64,000 nucleotides of DNA from Thiosulfatihalobacter marinus (GTDB taxonomy: Bacteria > Pseudomonadota > Alphaproteobacteria > Rhodobacterales > Rhodobacteraceae): contig NZ_JAECRZ010000002.1 in assembly GCF_016019955.1 (NCBI RefSeq), forward strand, positions 310,001 through 374,000, in the 5' to 3' direction. Position numbers and translations under genes: made by a program. Each line of letters starts with the position of its first letter. Position 1 is the first letter of the stretch. Below are positions 34,832 through 43,761 of the stretch, piece by piece. Below the pieces are notes generated by a model. The model worked only from the letters and a program-made list of their open reading frames with translations, had not been told where the DNA came from and searched no databases.

Positions 34832-35209
34832 GTGAGCGACGCCGCCCCAAGGCAACGGCTGGACAAATGGCTGTGGCAGGCCAGGTTCTTCAAGACACGG
34901 ACACTGGCCGCCAGGGTGGTGACTGGCGGGCATGTGCGCGTGAACAGCAACAAGGTGGGCAAGGCGAGCCATGGCGTGACCGTGGGCGATGTGCTGACCT
35001 TCCCACAGGCGCGGCGCGTGCGTGTGGTGCGTGTTACCGCGCTGGGAGAGCGGCGCGGCCCCGCAAGCGAAGCGCAGGGGCTTTACGCCGATCTTGCCCC
35101 CGAAGAGGAGCATGTTCCCCAATCGCCCGGCATGCGCGAAAATGGACGCCCGACCAAGCGCGATCGCCGCAATCTCGTTTCTTTGCGCGCATCGCGCCTT
35201 GAAGATTAG
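34832..35209 (+). CDS. hslR: S4-domain RNA-binding protein, Hsp15-like
   Basis: The 125-aa protein starts with GTG three bases after the helicase stop. Residues 9-60 form an S4 domain (RLDKWLWQARFFKTRTLAAR, GGHVRVN, KASHGVTVGDVLTF), as in heat-shock protein Hsp15, which rescues 50S subunits carrying a nascent chain. The C-terminal tail is charged (RENGRPTKRDRRNLVSLRA). Close coupling to an RNA helicase fits a role in RNA or ribosome quality control, though this is inference. Confidence 0.88.
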   Translation: MSDAAPRQRLDKWLWQARFFKTRTLAARVVTGGHVRVNSNKVGKASHGVTVGDVLTFPQARRVRVVRVTALGERRGPASEAQGLYADLAPEEEHVPQSPGMRENGRPTKRDRRNLVSLRASRLED

Positions 35210-35259
35210 GGCAGGCTGATTTAGGCAGTCGGTCAAACCAGAAGCGAATGAGCTGAGCC

Positions 35260-35598
35260 ATGACCTATGTCGTCACCGAAAACTGTGTTGCCTGCAAATA
35301 CACCGATTGCGTGGAAGTTTGCCCGGTAGATTGTTTCTACGAGGGTGAAAACTTTCTGGTCATCCATCCAGACGAGTGTATCGATTGCGGCGTGTGCGAA
35401 CCGGAATGCCCGGCGGATGCCATCCGGCCTGACACCGAACCGGACATGGAAAAATGGGTCGAGTTCAACCGGAAGTATTCGGAAATCTGGCCGGTGATCA
35501 TCACCAAGAAAGATCCGCTGCCCAATGCAGACGAGCGTGACGGGGAGCCGGGCAAGATGGAAAAGTATTTCTCGGAGGCCCCCGGCGAAGGCGGCTGA
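35260..35598 (+). CDS. fdxA: Seven-iron ferredoxin FdxA
   Basis: This 112-aa ferredoxin has [14 protein letters not shown] at about residues 8-21 and [12 protein letters not shown] at about 39-51. These fit one [3Fe-4S] and one [4Fe-4S] cluster as in the Azotobacter FdI/FdxA family, with the usual C-terminal extension ([20 protein letters not shown]). It carries electrons in the cytoplasm; partners are not shown. The fdxA-carD neighbourhood is common in alphaproteobacteria. Downstream lie two terminator-like hairpins, one on each strand. Confidence 0.95.
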   Translation: MTYVVTENCVACKYTDCVEVCPVDCFYEGENFLVIHPDECIDCGVCEPECPADAIRPDTEPDMEKWVEFNRKYSEIWPVIITKKDPLPNADERDGEPGKMEKYFSEAPGEGG

Positions 35599-35648
35599 GA
35601 CGCGGCCCGCTGAGTGATTCGCCCATGGGTTCGGGCCATCGGGATCGC

Positions 35649-35668
35649 AAAAAAGCCTTTGGAAGGCT
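35649..35668 (-). terminator. Reverse-strand terminator-like hairpin without a reverse-strand gene
   Basis: On the reverse strand, AGCCTT-CCA-AAGGCT (35668-35654) is followed by a run of T down to 35649. It is a short but complete intrinsic terminator shape. No protein gene on that strand ends here, so it would end an antisense or small RNA from 35.7-35.9 kb, or be fortuitous. Confidence 0.45.
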
Positions 35669-35765
35669 GGAAAAACCGGGACAAAGCGACTCCTTTGGCT
35701 GTTGAGCTTTAAGGGGCACGTTTTTTGTGTTATGCTCTTTGGACAAACAAATACCTGCCTGTAAG

Positions 35766-35796
35766 CCATCCCTGCGCTGCCAAGGGTGGTTTTTTT
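35766..35796 (+). terminator. Intrinsic terminator upstream of carD
   Basis: CCA-T-CCCT (35766-35773) pairs with AGGG-TGG (35783-35789) with one bulged T, then seven T (35790-35796). It ends either the fdxA transcript, about 170 bases after the stop, or a short RNA started near the TATGCT at 35731-35736. carD begins 88 bp further on. Confidence 0.7.
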
Positions 35797-35884
35797 GACC
35801 AGCAACGGACCGTTTCGGAAAACCGAGGTTTCCCGGACATGTGTTTTGTGTCTGATCAAAGGGGCGCATCTTAGGAAAGATTGC

Positions 35885-36394
35885 ATGAGCAAAGCCAAGA
35901 AGAACGAATTCCGCCCGAACGATTATGTCGTTTATCCGGCCCATGGGGTTGGTCAGATCATCTCTATCGAAGAACAGGAAGTTGCCGGAATGCAGCTGGA
36001 ACTGTTCGTGATCTCGTTCGAGAAGGACAAGATGACATTGCGGGTGCCCACCAACAAGGCCACCGAAATCGGCATGCGCGGGCTGAGCTCGCCCGACGTG
36101 GTGACCCAGGCGATGAAAACGCTCAGGGGCAAGGCCAAGGTGAAACGCGCGATGTGGTCGCGCCGGGCGCAGGAATACGAGCAAAAGATCAATTCGGGCG
36201 ATCTGATCGCGATTGCCGAGGTGGTGCGCGACCTGCATCGCAACGACGATCAGCGCGAACAGAGCTATTCCGAGCGCCAGTTGTACGAAGCTGCGCTGGA
36301 GCGGTTGACCCGCGAGGTCGCCGCCGTGTCTGGAGATGACGAAGCCGCCGCCGCCAAGCAGGTGGACGAGGTGCTGGTGTCGCGCGCGGCTTGA
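35885..36394 (+). CDS. carD: CarD family transcription regulator
   Basis: The protein is 169 aa from the ATG at 35885; the longer frame from 35786 is rejected because it would run through the terminator. The N-terminal CarD_CdnL_TRCF domain is clear: DYVVYPAHGVGQIISIEEQE and LELFVISFEKDKMTLRVPTNK. In alphaproteobacteria CarD-type proteins bind RNA polymerase and stabilise the open complex at rRNA and many housekeeping promoters. The C-terminal half is helical (MWSRRAQEYEQKINSGDL, YSERQLYEAALERLTREV). A strong terminator follows. Confidence 0.95.
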   Translation: MSKAKKNEFRPNDYVVYPAHGVGQIISIEEQEVAGMQLELFVISFEKDKMTLRVPTNKATEIGMRGLSSPDVVTQAMKTLRGKAKVKRAMWSRRAQEYEQKINSGDLIAIAEVVRDLHRNDDQREQSYSERQLYEAALERLTREVAAVSGDDEAAAAKQVDEVLVSRAA

Positions 36395-36418
36395 GTGCGG
36401 ACCGCAGAAATTGATTGG

Positions 36419-36446
36419 GGCCGCTCCGCCACGGGGCGGCCTTTTT
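36419..36446 (+). terminator. Intrinsic terminator after carD
   Basis: GGCCGCTCCG (36419-36428) pairs with CGGGGCGGCC (36432-36441) with one T-G wobble and a three-base loop, followed by five T. Confidence 0.9.
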
Positions 36447-36508
36447 CATGGGCGGGTGCTTGTGTGCACCCGGCTGGCGCGGTTTAGTTCGGCCTGAAGG
36501 AGGTGCGC

Positions 36509-37279
36509 ATGGGCGAGCTCAAGGCGCAGGTGGACGAACTGTATACCGGCAGGTCCAGGCGGTCTGTGCGGTTTCGCTATGCGTTGATCCTGTTTGATGC
36601 ACTTACGATCATCCTGTTCGTGGGCACGGCGCATCTGCCGCACGGTCCGGGGCTGATCGCACTGAGCCGCGGGGTCGGGGTGATCATCGCGGCGGATCTG
36701 GTTGCCCGGATGTGGGTGGCGTCGGATCGTTGGGCTTTGGCGCGCCGGATCTACACCATTGCCGATATTGTCGTGATCGCCACCTTGTTTCTGGACCCGT
36801 TCCTGGCCGGCAACCTGGCCTTTCTGCGGATTTTGCGCGGTTTGCGGCTGATCCATTCCTATCATTTGCTGAATGACCTGCGCCGGGACAGCCGGTTTTT
36901 CCGCGAGCACGAAGATACAGTGATCGCATTGATCAACCTGTTTGTGTTCGTGATGGCAACGACGGCGGCGGTTTTGGTGTTCTTTATCGATCCGGGCGAC
37001 AGCGCGACCCCCTATCTGGACGCGCTCTATTTCACCGTGGCGACGCTGACGACCACCGGGTATGGCGACATCACGCTGAACACGACAGGGGGCAAGGCGT
37101 TTTCGATTTTTGTGATGGTTGTGGGTGTCACCTTGTTCGTGCGACTGGCACGGGCGGTGATCCGGCCGCAGAAGGTGCGCTATGAATGCCCGGATTGTGG
37201 TTTGCAACGTCATGATGTGGATGCGATCCACTGCAAGCATTGCGGCGCGACGATCCATATCGAGACCGAGGGTGTCTAA
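36509..37279 (+). CDS. Potassium channel (six-helix type) with C-terminal zinc ribbon
   Basis: The ATG at 36509 has AGGAGG at good distance; a GTG six bases upstream is less likely. The 256-aa protein has several membrane helices, an S4-like segment with spaced arginines (FLRILRGLRLIHSYH), and the potassium selectivity filter TTTGYGD followed by the last helix (FSIFVMVVGVTLFVRL). The C-terminal tail contains CPDCGL and HCKHCGAT, two CxxC pairs that form a zinc ribbon (about residues 228-248) where other channels carry an RCK or cyclic-nucleotide domain. Its stop overlaps the stop of the convergent cobS. Confidence 0.87.
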   Translation: MGELKAQVDELYTGRSRRSVRFRYALILFDALTIILFVGTAHLPHGPGLIALSRGVGVIIAADLVARMWVASDRWALARRIYTIADIVVIATLFLDPFLAGNLAFLRILRGLRLIHSYHLLNDLRRDSRFFREHEDTVIALINLFVFVMATTAAVLVFFIDPGDSATPYLDALYFTVATLTTTGYGDITLNTTGGKAFSIFVMVVGVTLFVRLARAVIRPQKVRYECPDCGLQRHDVDAIHCKHCGATIHIETEGV

Positions 37280-38028
37280 AGCGCGGTCGTCAGGGCGATC
37301 AGCAGAACAATTTCCGTCACTTGCTGAGTGGCCCCCAACACATCGCCGGTTTGCCCGCCGATCTTTGCACGGGCCAGCCGGACCATGCCAAGGGCACAGA
37401 ACGCGGCCAGAATCGCAAGGCCAAGGCCGGGAAGGCCCGTTGCCGCAAACGCTCCGAGCACGGCAAGGCCAGCTGCGAGAGCCGCCGTGACAGGGACGGC
37501 ACGTCCCTGCGCATGGCTCAGCCCGGAGTCGCGGGAATGGGGCAGGGCCGCCATCAGCGCGGGCATGGTGGCGCGCGACAGCAGGGCAACGGCCAGCAGC
37601 GGCGCAAACCACGCGGGGCCCTGCAACAGGATGCCCACGGCCAGCCAGCGCGCCGCCAGCGACAGGCACAGCGCGATCACGCCATAGGCGCCGATGTGGC
37701 TGTCCTTCATGATGTCCAGCCGTCGGGCGGGCTCCCATCCCCCCCAGAAGCCGTCGGCGCAATCGGCCAGCCCGTCTTCGTGCATGGCGCCGGTCAGGAT
37801 GACGCCAGCCGCGATCCAGATCAGGGCGGAAAGCATGGGCGGCACGCCGACCGCCAGCGCCAGCGCGGTGGGGGCCGCGGCCAGCGCCGCCACAACGGCG
37901 CCGGCCAGCGGGTAGGCCCAGGCCGCAGAGGCCCCGCGCGCGAAATCGGCGCGCACCGGCAGGCGCGACAGCAGGGCGATGGCCGTCAGAATATCGCCTG
38001 TCTGAATGATCTTGTCGGGTCTGGACAT
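37276..38028 (-). CDS. cobS: Cobalamin synthase CobS (adenosylcobinamide-GDP ribazoletransferase)
   Basis: The protein is 250 aa from the ATG at 38028. It joins adenosylcobinamide-GDP to alpha-ribazole phosphate in the inner membrane, the last assembly step of cobalamin. The signature [16 protein letters not shown] with the family's D-G-L-x-D-x-x-D-G metal site lies at about residues 84-99, followed by [15 protein letters not shown]. Several hydrophobic segments make up the rest. cobS is divergent from cobT with 82 bp between, and its stop overlaps that of the potassium channel gene. Confidence 0.94.
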   Translation of the reverse strand: MSRPDKIIQTGDILTAIALLSRLPVRADFARGASAAWAYPLAGAVVAALAAAPTALALAVGVPPMLSALIWIAAGVILTGAMHEDGLADCADGFWGGWEPARRLDIMKDSHIGAYGVIALCLSLAARWLAVGILLQGPAWFAPLLAVALLSRATMPALMAALPHSRDSGLSHAQGRAVPVTAALAAGLAVLGAFAATGLPGLGLAILAAFCALGMVRLARAKIGGQTGDVLGATQQVTEIVLLIALTTAL

Positions 38029-38110
38029 GGCTGCGTCTTTTTCCTGCCTTGCCGGGCGTTGGCATTCAGGTAAACAGCGCAAAACCAATGAGATCAACAG
38101 GAGCTTTGCC

Positions 38111-39121
38111 ATGTCCGCCGACTTTTCCACCCTTGCCGCCTTTCGCGCGCTCTTGCAGGGCGCTCCGGGGATCGACCGGGCGGCGCAGGGCGCGGCCGAG
38201 GCGCGCAACGGGCAATTGACCAAACCTCCGGGGGCGCTGGGCCGGTTGGAAGACATGGCAATCTGGTATGCCGGTTGGCGCGGCGATCCGCGCCCCGACA
38301 TTGCCGCGCCACAGGTGATTGTGTTTGCGGGCAATCACGGGATCACCGCGCAGGGTGTCTCGGCCTTTCCGGCGGAAGTGACGGAACAGATGGTGCTGAA
38401 TTTCCGGCATGGCGGCGCGGCGATCAACCAGTTGAGCCGCGCAGCGGGGGCGACGCTGGATGTGCACGCCTTGTCGCTGGACCGGCCCACGGCGGATTTC
38501 ACGCAAGGCCCTGCGATGGACGAAACAGAGGTTGTCGCGGCGTTGACGGCTGGCTGGAACGCGGTGAACGCCGATGCCGACCTGCTGGTTGTCGGCGAGA
38601 TGGGCATCGGCAACACCACTTCGGCGGCGGCGATTGCGCATGCGCTGTTCGGGGGCGCGGCGGAAGATTGGGTCGGGCGGGGCACGGGCGTGGATGATGC
38701 CGGGCTGGCGATCAAGGCGCGGGTGGTGCGCGAGGGGGTTGCCCGCAACGGTGCGACCGAAGGGCTGGACGTGTTGCGCTGTCTGGGAGGGCGCGAAGTG
38801 GCGGCGATGGCAGGGGCCATTGCGCGGGCGCGCAGCCTGCGCATTCCGGTGATTCTGGACGGGTTCATCTGCTGCGCGGCGGCGGCGACCCTGGCGAGCG
38901 AAGTGCCCGGCGCGCTTGATCATGCGATTGCCGGCCATGTCAGCGCGGAAGCGGCGCACGGGGCGGTGTTGGACCGGCTGGGCAAGGAGCCGGTGCTGCG
39001 CCTGAACATGCGCCTGGGCGAAGCGTCGGGGGCGGCGGTGGCGATCAACGTGCTCAAGGCGGCGGTGGCCTGTCATTCCGGCATGGCAACCTTTGCCGAG
39101 GCGGGCGTTGCCGACGGTTAG
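38111..39121 (+). CDS. cobT: CobT, nicotinate-nucleotide-dimethylbenzimidazole phosphoribosyltransferase
   Basis: The protein is 336 aa from the ATG at 38111. CobT makes alpha-ribazole phosphate, which CobS attaches to the corrin. Family landmarks are [44 protein letters not shown] and the C-terminal catalytic glutamate in [10 protein letters not shown]. The pair cobT/cobS, transcribed away from each other, supplies the lower loop of vitamin B12. The 82-bp spacer between them is too short for a cobalamin riboswitch. The stop shares three bases with that of the convergent antiporter gene. Confidence 0.95.
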   Translation: MSADFSTLAAFRALLQGAPGIDRAAQGAAEARNGQLTKPPGALGRLEDMAIWYAGWRGDPRPDIAAPQVIVFAGNHGITAQGVSAFPAEVTEQMVLNFRHGGAAINQLSRAAGATLDVHALSLDRPTADFTQGPAMDETEVVAALTAGWNAVNADADLLVVGEMGIGNTTSAAAIAHALFGGAAEDWVGRGTGVDDAGLAIKARVVREGVARNGATEGLDVLRCLGGREVAAMAGAIARARSLRIPVILDGFICCAAAATLASEVPGALDHAIAGHVSAEAAHGAVLDRLGKEPVLRLNMRLGEASGAAVAINVLKAAVACHSGMATFAEAGVADG

Positions 39122-40998
39122 GGGTGCTGTTCGTCTTTTTCCTCGTCCTGCGCCAGCAAGCGCGCTTCGAGCTCGCTTTCCAGTTCACGGGCACGTCGAA
39201 CATAGGCGTCGTTCTGGGCTGATGGGATGTCGGCGCGCCAGAGCTGAGCCAGTTCCTGCACGGAATAGCGATCGTGCTTGTAGAAGATCTGTTCGGCGCG
39301 CGCGGCCTCGTATTCGCTGAGCCCCATGTTCTCCAGAACATAGCGCCCGGCCCGGAGGGAGCTGTCGAACATTTCTCGCACGATGTCGTTGGCGCCGGCC
39401 TGATACAGACGGAACACATGTGCCCGGTCGCGGGCACGGGCCACGATATGAAGGTCCGGGCGTTCGCGCCGCGCATAGGTGACGAGCTTGAGCGCCGCCT
39501 CGGGGTTGTCGAGCGCGACGACCAGAACATGGGCATCTCCCAGACCGGCGGCGTGCAGCATTTCGGGCCGTGTCGGATCGCCGAAAAAGCCCTTTACCCC
39601 AAAGCGGCGCATGTTTTCGATGGTGCGGATATCGTGATCAAGAACCACAGTCTGGAAGCCGGCTGAGCGCACCAGACGATTGACGATCTGACCGAAACGC
39701 CCGATCCCGGCAATGATCACCGGGCCGCGTTCGTCGATCTCGTCCTCGGCTGGGGCCGGGGTGTCGTTGCTGTCCCCGGCGTGTTTTGACAGCAGGTCAT
39801 AAAGGATGAACAGCAGCGGCGTGATCAGCATCGTCAGCGCGATAACCAGAAGAAGCCGCTCGGCAGCCCAGTTGGGCAGCACGTTCTGTTGCGAGGAAAA
39901 CGAAATCAGGACAAAGCCGAATTCCCCGGCCTGGGCCAGGCTAAGCGTGAACAGCCAAAGGTCGCGATGGCGCAGGCCAAAGGCGCGCCCCAGCAGGAAC
40001 AGGATCGCGGCCTTGAGCGCGATGATGCCAAAGGCAAGGCCCAGAATCTGGGTGGGCGCGCGTGCCAGCACCTGAAAGTTGATCTGGGCGCCAACGGTGA
40101 TGAAGAATAACCCCAGCAGCAGGCCCTTGAACGGTTCGATATCGCTTTCCAGCTCGTGGCGGAATTCCGAGTTGGCCAACAGCACACCGGCCAGAAAGGT
40201 GCCAAGCGCGGGGGAAAGCCCGACCAGTTCCATCAGAAGGGCAATGCCAACCACGATCAGCAGCGCCAGCGCGGTATACATTTCGGGCAGGCGGGCGGCG
40301 TGAATGAAACGGAATACAGGGCGGGTGAGATACATCCCGCCAATCACGATCACCGCAACGGCGCCGATCGTGACAAGGGTGACACCCCATCCCGGCAACC
40401 CCTCGACCAGCGACAGGGCTTGTTTGGCCTCGCCGCCGCCGGGTTTTTGAATGGAGCCGTCCGAGGCGATGGCGAGCAGTTCGGGCAGGGCAAAGAGAGG
40501 CAGAACCGCGAGCATCGGGATCACGGCGATATCCTGCGTCAGCAGCACGGAAAACGCGGATCGCCCGCCGCCTGTCTGCATCAGCCCTTTTTCCGACAAG
40601 GTCTGGAGGACGATGGCGGTCGAGGACAGGGCAAAGATCATGCCAACCGCAATCGAGGTGTTGAGGGGCAGGCCAAAGGCCATGGAGACCACAATCACCG
40701 CGCCGCCGGTCAGGCCGATCTGTAAGCCGCCCAAACCGATCAGTTTGTCGCGCATCGCCCAAAGTGCCCGCGGGTCCAGTTCCAGCCCGATCAGGAACAG
40801 CATCATGACCACGCCGAATTCGGCAAAATGCAGGATATCTTCGGTTTCGCTGGTTCCCACAAGGCCAAAAACCGGGCCAATCAGGATCCCAGCCGCAAGA
40901 TACCCCAAAACAGAGCCCAGGCCCAGCCGCGCGGCGATGGGCACGGCGATCACGGCCGCCATCAGGAAGATCGTGGCCTGATAAAGTACGCTTTCCAT
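39118..40998 (-). CDS. Kef-type cation:proton antiporter (CPA2) with RCK domain
   Basis: This 626-aa protein has an N-terminal CPA2 antiporter of about 12 helices ([51 protein letters not shown]). A TrkA-N/RCK domain starts at about residue 425 ([17 protein letters not shown], with a G-x-G-x-x-G NAD loop, and [17 protein letters not shown]). KefB/KefC proteins release potassium in exchange for protons and are opened by glutathione adducts. An ancillary KefF/G gene is not adjacent. The C-terminus is helical and charged. Confidence 0.92.
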   Translation of the reverse strand: MESVLYQATIFLMAAVIAVPIAARLGLGSVLGYLAAGILIGPVFGLVGTSETEDILHFAEFGVVMMLFLIGLELDPRALWAMRDKLIGLGGLQIGLTGGAVIVVSMAFGLPLNTSIAVGMIFALSSTAIVLQTLSEKGLMQTGGGRSAFSVLLTQDIAVIPMLAVLPLFALPELLAIASDGSIQKPGGGEAKQALSLVEGLPGWGVTLVTIGAVAVIVIGGMYLTRPVFRFIHAARLPEMYTALALLIVVGIALLMELVGLSPALGTFLAGVLLANSEFRHELESDIEPFKGLLLGLFFITVGAQINFQVLARAPTQILGLAFGIIALKAAILFLLGRAFGLRHRDLWLFTLSLAQAGEFGFVLISFSSQQNVLPNWAAERLLLVIALTMLITPLLFILYDLLSKHAGDSNDTPAPAEDEIDERGPVIIAGIGRFGQIVNRLVRSAGFQTVVLDHDIRTIENMRRFGVKGFFGDPTRPEMLHAAGLGDAHVLVVALDNPEAALKLVTYARRERPDLHIVARARDRAHVFRLYQAGANDIVREMFDSSLRAGRYVLENMGLSEYEAARAEQIFYKHDRYSVQELAQLWRADIPSAQNDAYVRRARELESELEARLLAQDEEKDEQHP

Positions 40999-41020
40999 GG
41001 TCTGTCCTGTTTCGGGCCGA

Positions 41021-41476
41021 TCAGGTCGGCAGGGGGGCGTCGCGTTTGAGCTGATCCATCACAATCTGGCTTTGCACACGGCTGACGGCCGCGTGGGGCA
41101 GAAGAATCTCGTGAATCAACCGGTTCAGCGCGTTCAGATCGGTACAATAGACACGCAGCAGATAATCCGCATCCCCTGTCAGTGTCCATGCGCTGACAAC
41201 TTCAGGACGGGTGCTGATCAGGGTCGAAAAGCTGCGCGCCTGTTCGGGGCCGTGCGTGCCAAGCTGCACCTGCACGAATGCCTGAACGTGCAGGCCGACG
41301 CGGATCGGATCGAGCCGGGCAAAATAGCCCTGGATATAGCCTTCGGTTTCCAGGCGCTGGCGCCGCCGCCCGGCCTGGCTGGGCGAGAGGTTGAGAATCT
41401 CTGAAAGCTCCTGCGCGGTAAGGTGGGCGTTTTTCTGGAGTGCCGAGAGCAGCCGAATATCTGTGCGATCCAGCAT
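41021..41476 (-). CDS. Lrp/AsnC family transcription regulator
   Basis: The protein is 151 aa from the ATG at 41476. The N-terminal helix-turn-helix is LDRTDIRLLSALQKNAHLTA then ELSEILNLSPSQAGRRRQRLE, and the C-terminal ligand domain (RAM) contains AFVQVQLG, VVSAWTLTGDADYLLRVYC and a trailing helix. It is divergent from hpd with 157 bp between, so it is probably the regulator of tyrosine/phenylpyruvate breakdown here. A candidate operator lies at 41498-41524. It is followed by the antiporter gene at 22 bp, likely by chance rather than function. Confidence 0.92.
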   Translation of the reverse strand: MLDRTDIRLLSALQKNAHLTAQELSEILNLSPSQAGRRRQRLETEGYIQGYFARLDPIRVGLHVQAFVQVQLGTHGPEQARSFSTLISTRPEVVSAWTLTGDADYLLRVYCTDLNALNRLIHEILLPHAAVSRVQSQIVMDQLKRDAPLPT

Positions 41477-41497
41477 GTGCGTGATCCTTGCGTAAGT

Positions 41498-41524
41498 TTG
41501 CCGCATTATGCGCGAATTCCGCAA
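41498..41524. promoter_or_regulatory. Candidate Lrp-type operator between lrp and hpd
   Basis: TTGCCGCATT (41498-41507) and AATTCCGCAA (41515-41524) form an imperfect inverted repeat of 27 bp with a seven-base centre. It is 21 bp from the lrp ATG and about 110 bp from that of hpd, as expected for a shared, autoregulated operator. Confidence 0.5.
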
Positions 41525-41633
41525 TATTTGTCAAAATGATACACCACTTCGCGGATAACGCGCGCGAAGAGGCGCGTAGATTGCAGGCAGCGAACAAACA
41601 TGCCCCTGAGGCACATCAAAAAGGAGACGCGAC

Positions 41634-42731
41634 ATGGGTCCTTTCCCGCATGACGCCCCGCGCGCCGAGATTTCCGAGTACAACCCCGCCGGCACGGACG
41701 GGTTCGAATTTGTCGAATTTGCCCATCCCGAGCCGCAGGAATTGCGCGATCTGTTCGCGCGGATGGGGTTTGCGCATGTGGCCAACCACAAGACACGGGC
41801 GGTCGAACTGTGGCAGCAGGGCGATGTGACCTATATCCTGAACAACGAGCCGGGCAGCTTTGCCGCGCGGTTTGTCGAGGAGCACGGCCCCTGTGCCCCG
41901 TCGATGGGGTGGCGCGTGGTGGATGCGCAAAAGGCGTATGCGCACGCGGTGTCCATGGGGGCCGAGCCCTATGACGCGGCCGACAAGACGCTGGACTGGC
42001 CCGCGATCAAGGGCATTGGTGGCAGCCTGCTGTATTTCACCGATCAGTATTACGACACCTCGCCTTATAATGCGGAATTCGACTGGACCGTGACCTCCAA
42101 GCCCGAAGGGGACGGGTTCTATTACCTCGATCACCTGACCCACAATGTGTTCAAGGGCAATATGGACAAGTGGTTCAAGTTCTATGGCGATCTGTTCAAT
42201 TTCCGTGAAATCCGGTTCTTTGACATCGAAGGCAAATTTACCGGACTGTTCAGCCGCGCGCTGACCTCGCCATGTGGCAAGATCCGTATCCCGATCAACG
42301 AAGACCGGGGTGAAACCGGGCAGATCGTATCTTACCTCAGGAAATACAATGGCGAGGGCATCCAGCACATCGCGGTGGGTACGAACGATATCTATGACTC
42401 GGTCGATCGCATTGCCGCCAAGGGGTTGAAATTCATGCCCGGGCCGAACGAAGCCTATTACGATCTGTCCTACGAGCGGGTTTCGGGCCATGACGAGCCC
42501 AAGGACCGGATGATGCAACATGGCATCCTGATCGACGGCGAAGGTGTGGTGAATGGCGGTGAAACCAGAATCCTGTTGCAGATCTTCAGCAAGACCGTGA
42601 TTGGCCCGATCTTCTTCGAATTCATCCAGCGCAAGGGCGATGACGGGTTTGGCGAGGGCAACTTCAAGGCGCTGTTTGAAAGCATCGAACGCGAGCAGAT
42701 TGAAAGCGGCGAGATCGAAGCTGCGGAATAA
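41634..42731 (+). CDS. hpd: 4-hydroxyphenylpyruvate dioxygenase
   Basis: This 365-aa iron enzyme turns 4-hydroxyphenylpyruvate into homogentisate in tyrosine breakdown. Two glyoxalase-like halves are present. The 2-His-1-Glu iron ligands are visible in the C-terminal half: His in YLDHLTHNVFKG, His in GIQHIAVGTND and Glu in IFFEFIQRKGD. AAGGAG precedes the ATG. The gene is divergent from an Lrp-type regulator and is followed by a good terminator. No hmgA or fahA is adjacent, so the later steps are coded elsewhere. Confidence 0.96.
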   Translation: MGPFPHDAPRAEISEYNPAGTDGFEFVEFAHPEPQELRDLFARMGFAHVANHKTRAVELWQQGDVTYILNNEPGSFAARFVEEHGPCAPSMGWRVVDAQKAYAHAVSMGAEPYDAADKTLDWPAIKGIGGSLLYFTDQYYDTSPYNAEFDWTVTSKPEGDGFYYLDHLTHNVFKGNMDKWFKFYGDLFNFREIRFFDIEGKFTGLFSRALTSPCGKIRIPINEDRGETGQIVSYLRKYNGEGIQHIAVGTNDIYDSVDRIAAKGLKFMPGPNEAYYDLSYERVSGHDEPKDRMMQHGILIDGEGVVNGGETRILLQIFSKTVIGPIFFEFIQRKGDDGFGEGNFKALFESIEREQIESGEIEAAE

Positions 42732-42757
42732 GTCCGGTCCAACCGGAGGGAGGGGAG

Positions 42758-42788
42758 CGCCGTCCGCCAGCCTGGTGGGCGGCGTTTT
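42758..42788 (+). terminator. Intrinsic terminator after hpd
   Basis: CGCCGTCCGCC (42758-42768) pairs with GGTGGGCGGCG (42774-42784), 11 bp with two G-T wobbles and a five-base loop, followed by four T. It lies 27 bp after the stop. Confidence 0.88.
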
Positions 42789-42873
42789 CTCGTCTGATCC
42801 GGTCTTGGCCGCAACGTCAATGGTTGATCGAAACCGCAGCCTGGTGGACGTTTGCACCAACAGGGAGGCAAAT

Positions 42874-43761
42874 ATGACCCACGCACCGCTCGACAAGAAA
42901 TATGTCACCGTCAATGGCAAGCGCATGGCCTATGCCGATATGGGAAAGGGCGATCCGATCCTGTTTCTGCATGGCAACCCCACCTCGTCCTATCTGTGGC
43001 GCAATGTGGTGCCCCATGTTGCCGATCTGGGCCGGGTGATCGTGCCGGACCTGATTGGCATGGGCGACAGCGAGAAGCTCGACGATGTCGGCGCCGGAAG
43101 TTACCGTTTTGTAGAACACCGCCGCTATCTGGACGGGCTTCTGGAGCAGGTCATCGCGGATGCGGGCAATGTGACGCTGGTGATCCATGACTGGGGATCG
43201 GCGCTGGGATTCGACTGGGCCAACCGGCATCGCAGCCGGGTGCGGGGCATCTGCTATATGGAAGGGATCGTGCGCCCGGTGAAATGGGACGAGTGGCCAG
43301 AGCCGGCCAAGCCGATCTTTCAGGCGTTCCGGTCGGATGCGGGCGAAGAAATGATCCTGCAAAAGAACCTGTTTATCGAGGCGGTTTTGCCGGGATCGAT
43401 CCTGCGCGACCTGAGCAAGGCGGAAATGGACGAATACCGCAGGCCGTTCGCGAGCGCGGGCGAGGGGCGGCGCCCGACCCTGACCTGGCCGCGTCAGATA
43501 CCGATTGACGGATCGCCCGAAGACGTGACCGGGATCGTACAGGCCTATGCAGAGTGGATGGCCACGAACGAACTGCCCAAACTGTTCATCAATGCGGAAC
43601 CGGGCGCGATCCTGATCGGCGCCCCGCGCGCGTTTTGCCGGGGATGGAACAACCAGACCGAGGTGACGGTTTCCGGCAGCCATTTCATTCAGGAGGACAG
43701 CCCGGACGAGATTGGCACAGCCTTGCGCGCGTGGCTGTCCGCGATTCAGTCCGTGCGATAA
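42874..43761 (+). CDS. Haloalkane dehalogenase (DhaA/LinB subfamily)
   Basis: The protein is 295 aa from the ATG at 42874, which has GGGAGG upstream. All five catalytic residues of haloalkane dehalogenase subfamily II are visible: Asn in HGNPTSSYLWRN, nucleophile Asp and the halide-binding Trp in IHDWGSALGFDW, Glu in YMEGIVRP and His in GSHFIQEDSPDEIG. It should hydrolyse carbon-halogen bonds of haloalkanes to alcohols and halide; the natural substrate is unknown. Marine bacteria often carry such genes. The 3' end overlaps the convergent acyltransferase-like gene by 16 bp. Confidence 0.93.
   Translation: MTHAPLDKKYVTVNGKRMAYADMGKGDPILFLHGNPTSSYLWRNVVPHVADLGRVIVPDLIGMGDSEKLDDVGAGSYRFVEHRRYLDGLLEQVIADAGNVTLVIHDWGSALGFDWANRHRSRVRGICYMEGIVRPVKWDEWPEPAKPIFQAFRSDAGEEMILQKNLFIEAVLPGSILRDLSKAEMDEYRRPFASAGEGRRPTLTWPRQIPIDGSPEDVTGIVQAYAEWMATNELPKLFINAEPGAILIGAPRAFCRGWNNQTEVTVSGSHFIQEDSPDEIGTALRAWLSAIQSVR

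Noticed and set aside
38029..38110. Cobalamin riboswitch between cobS and cobT
   Set aside because: The gap is only 82 bp, too short for the fold, and no B12-box was seen.
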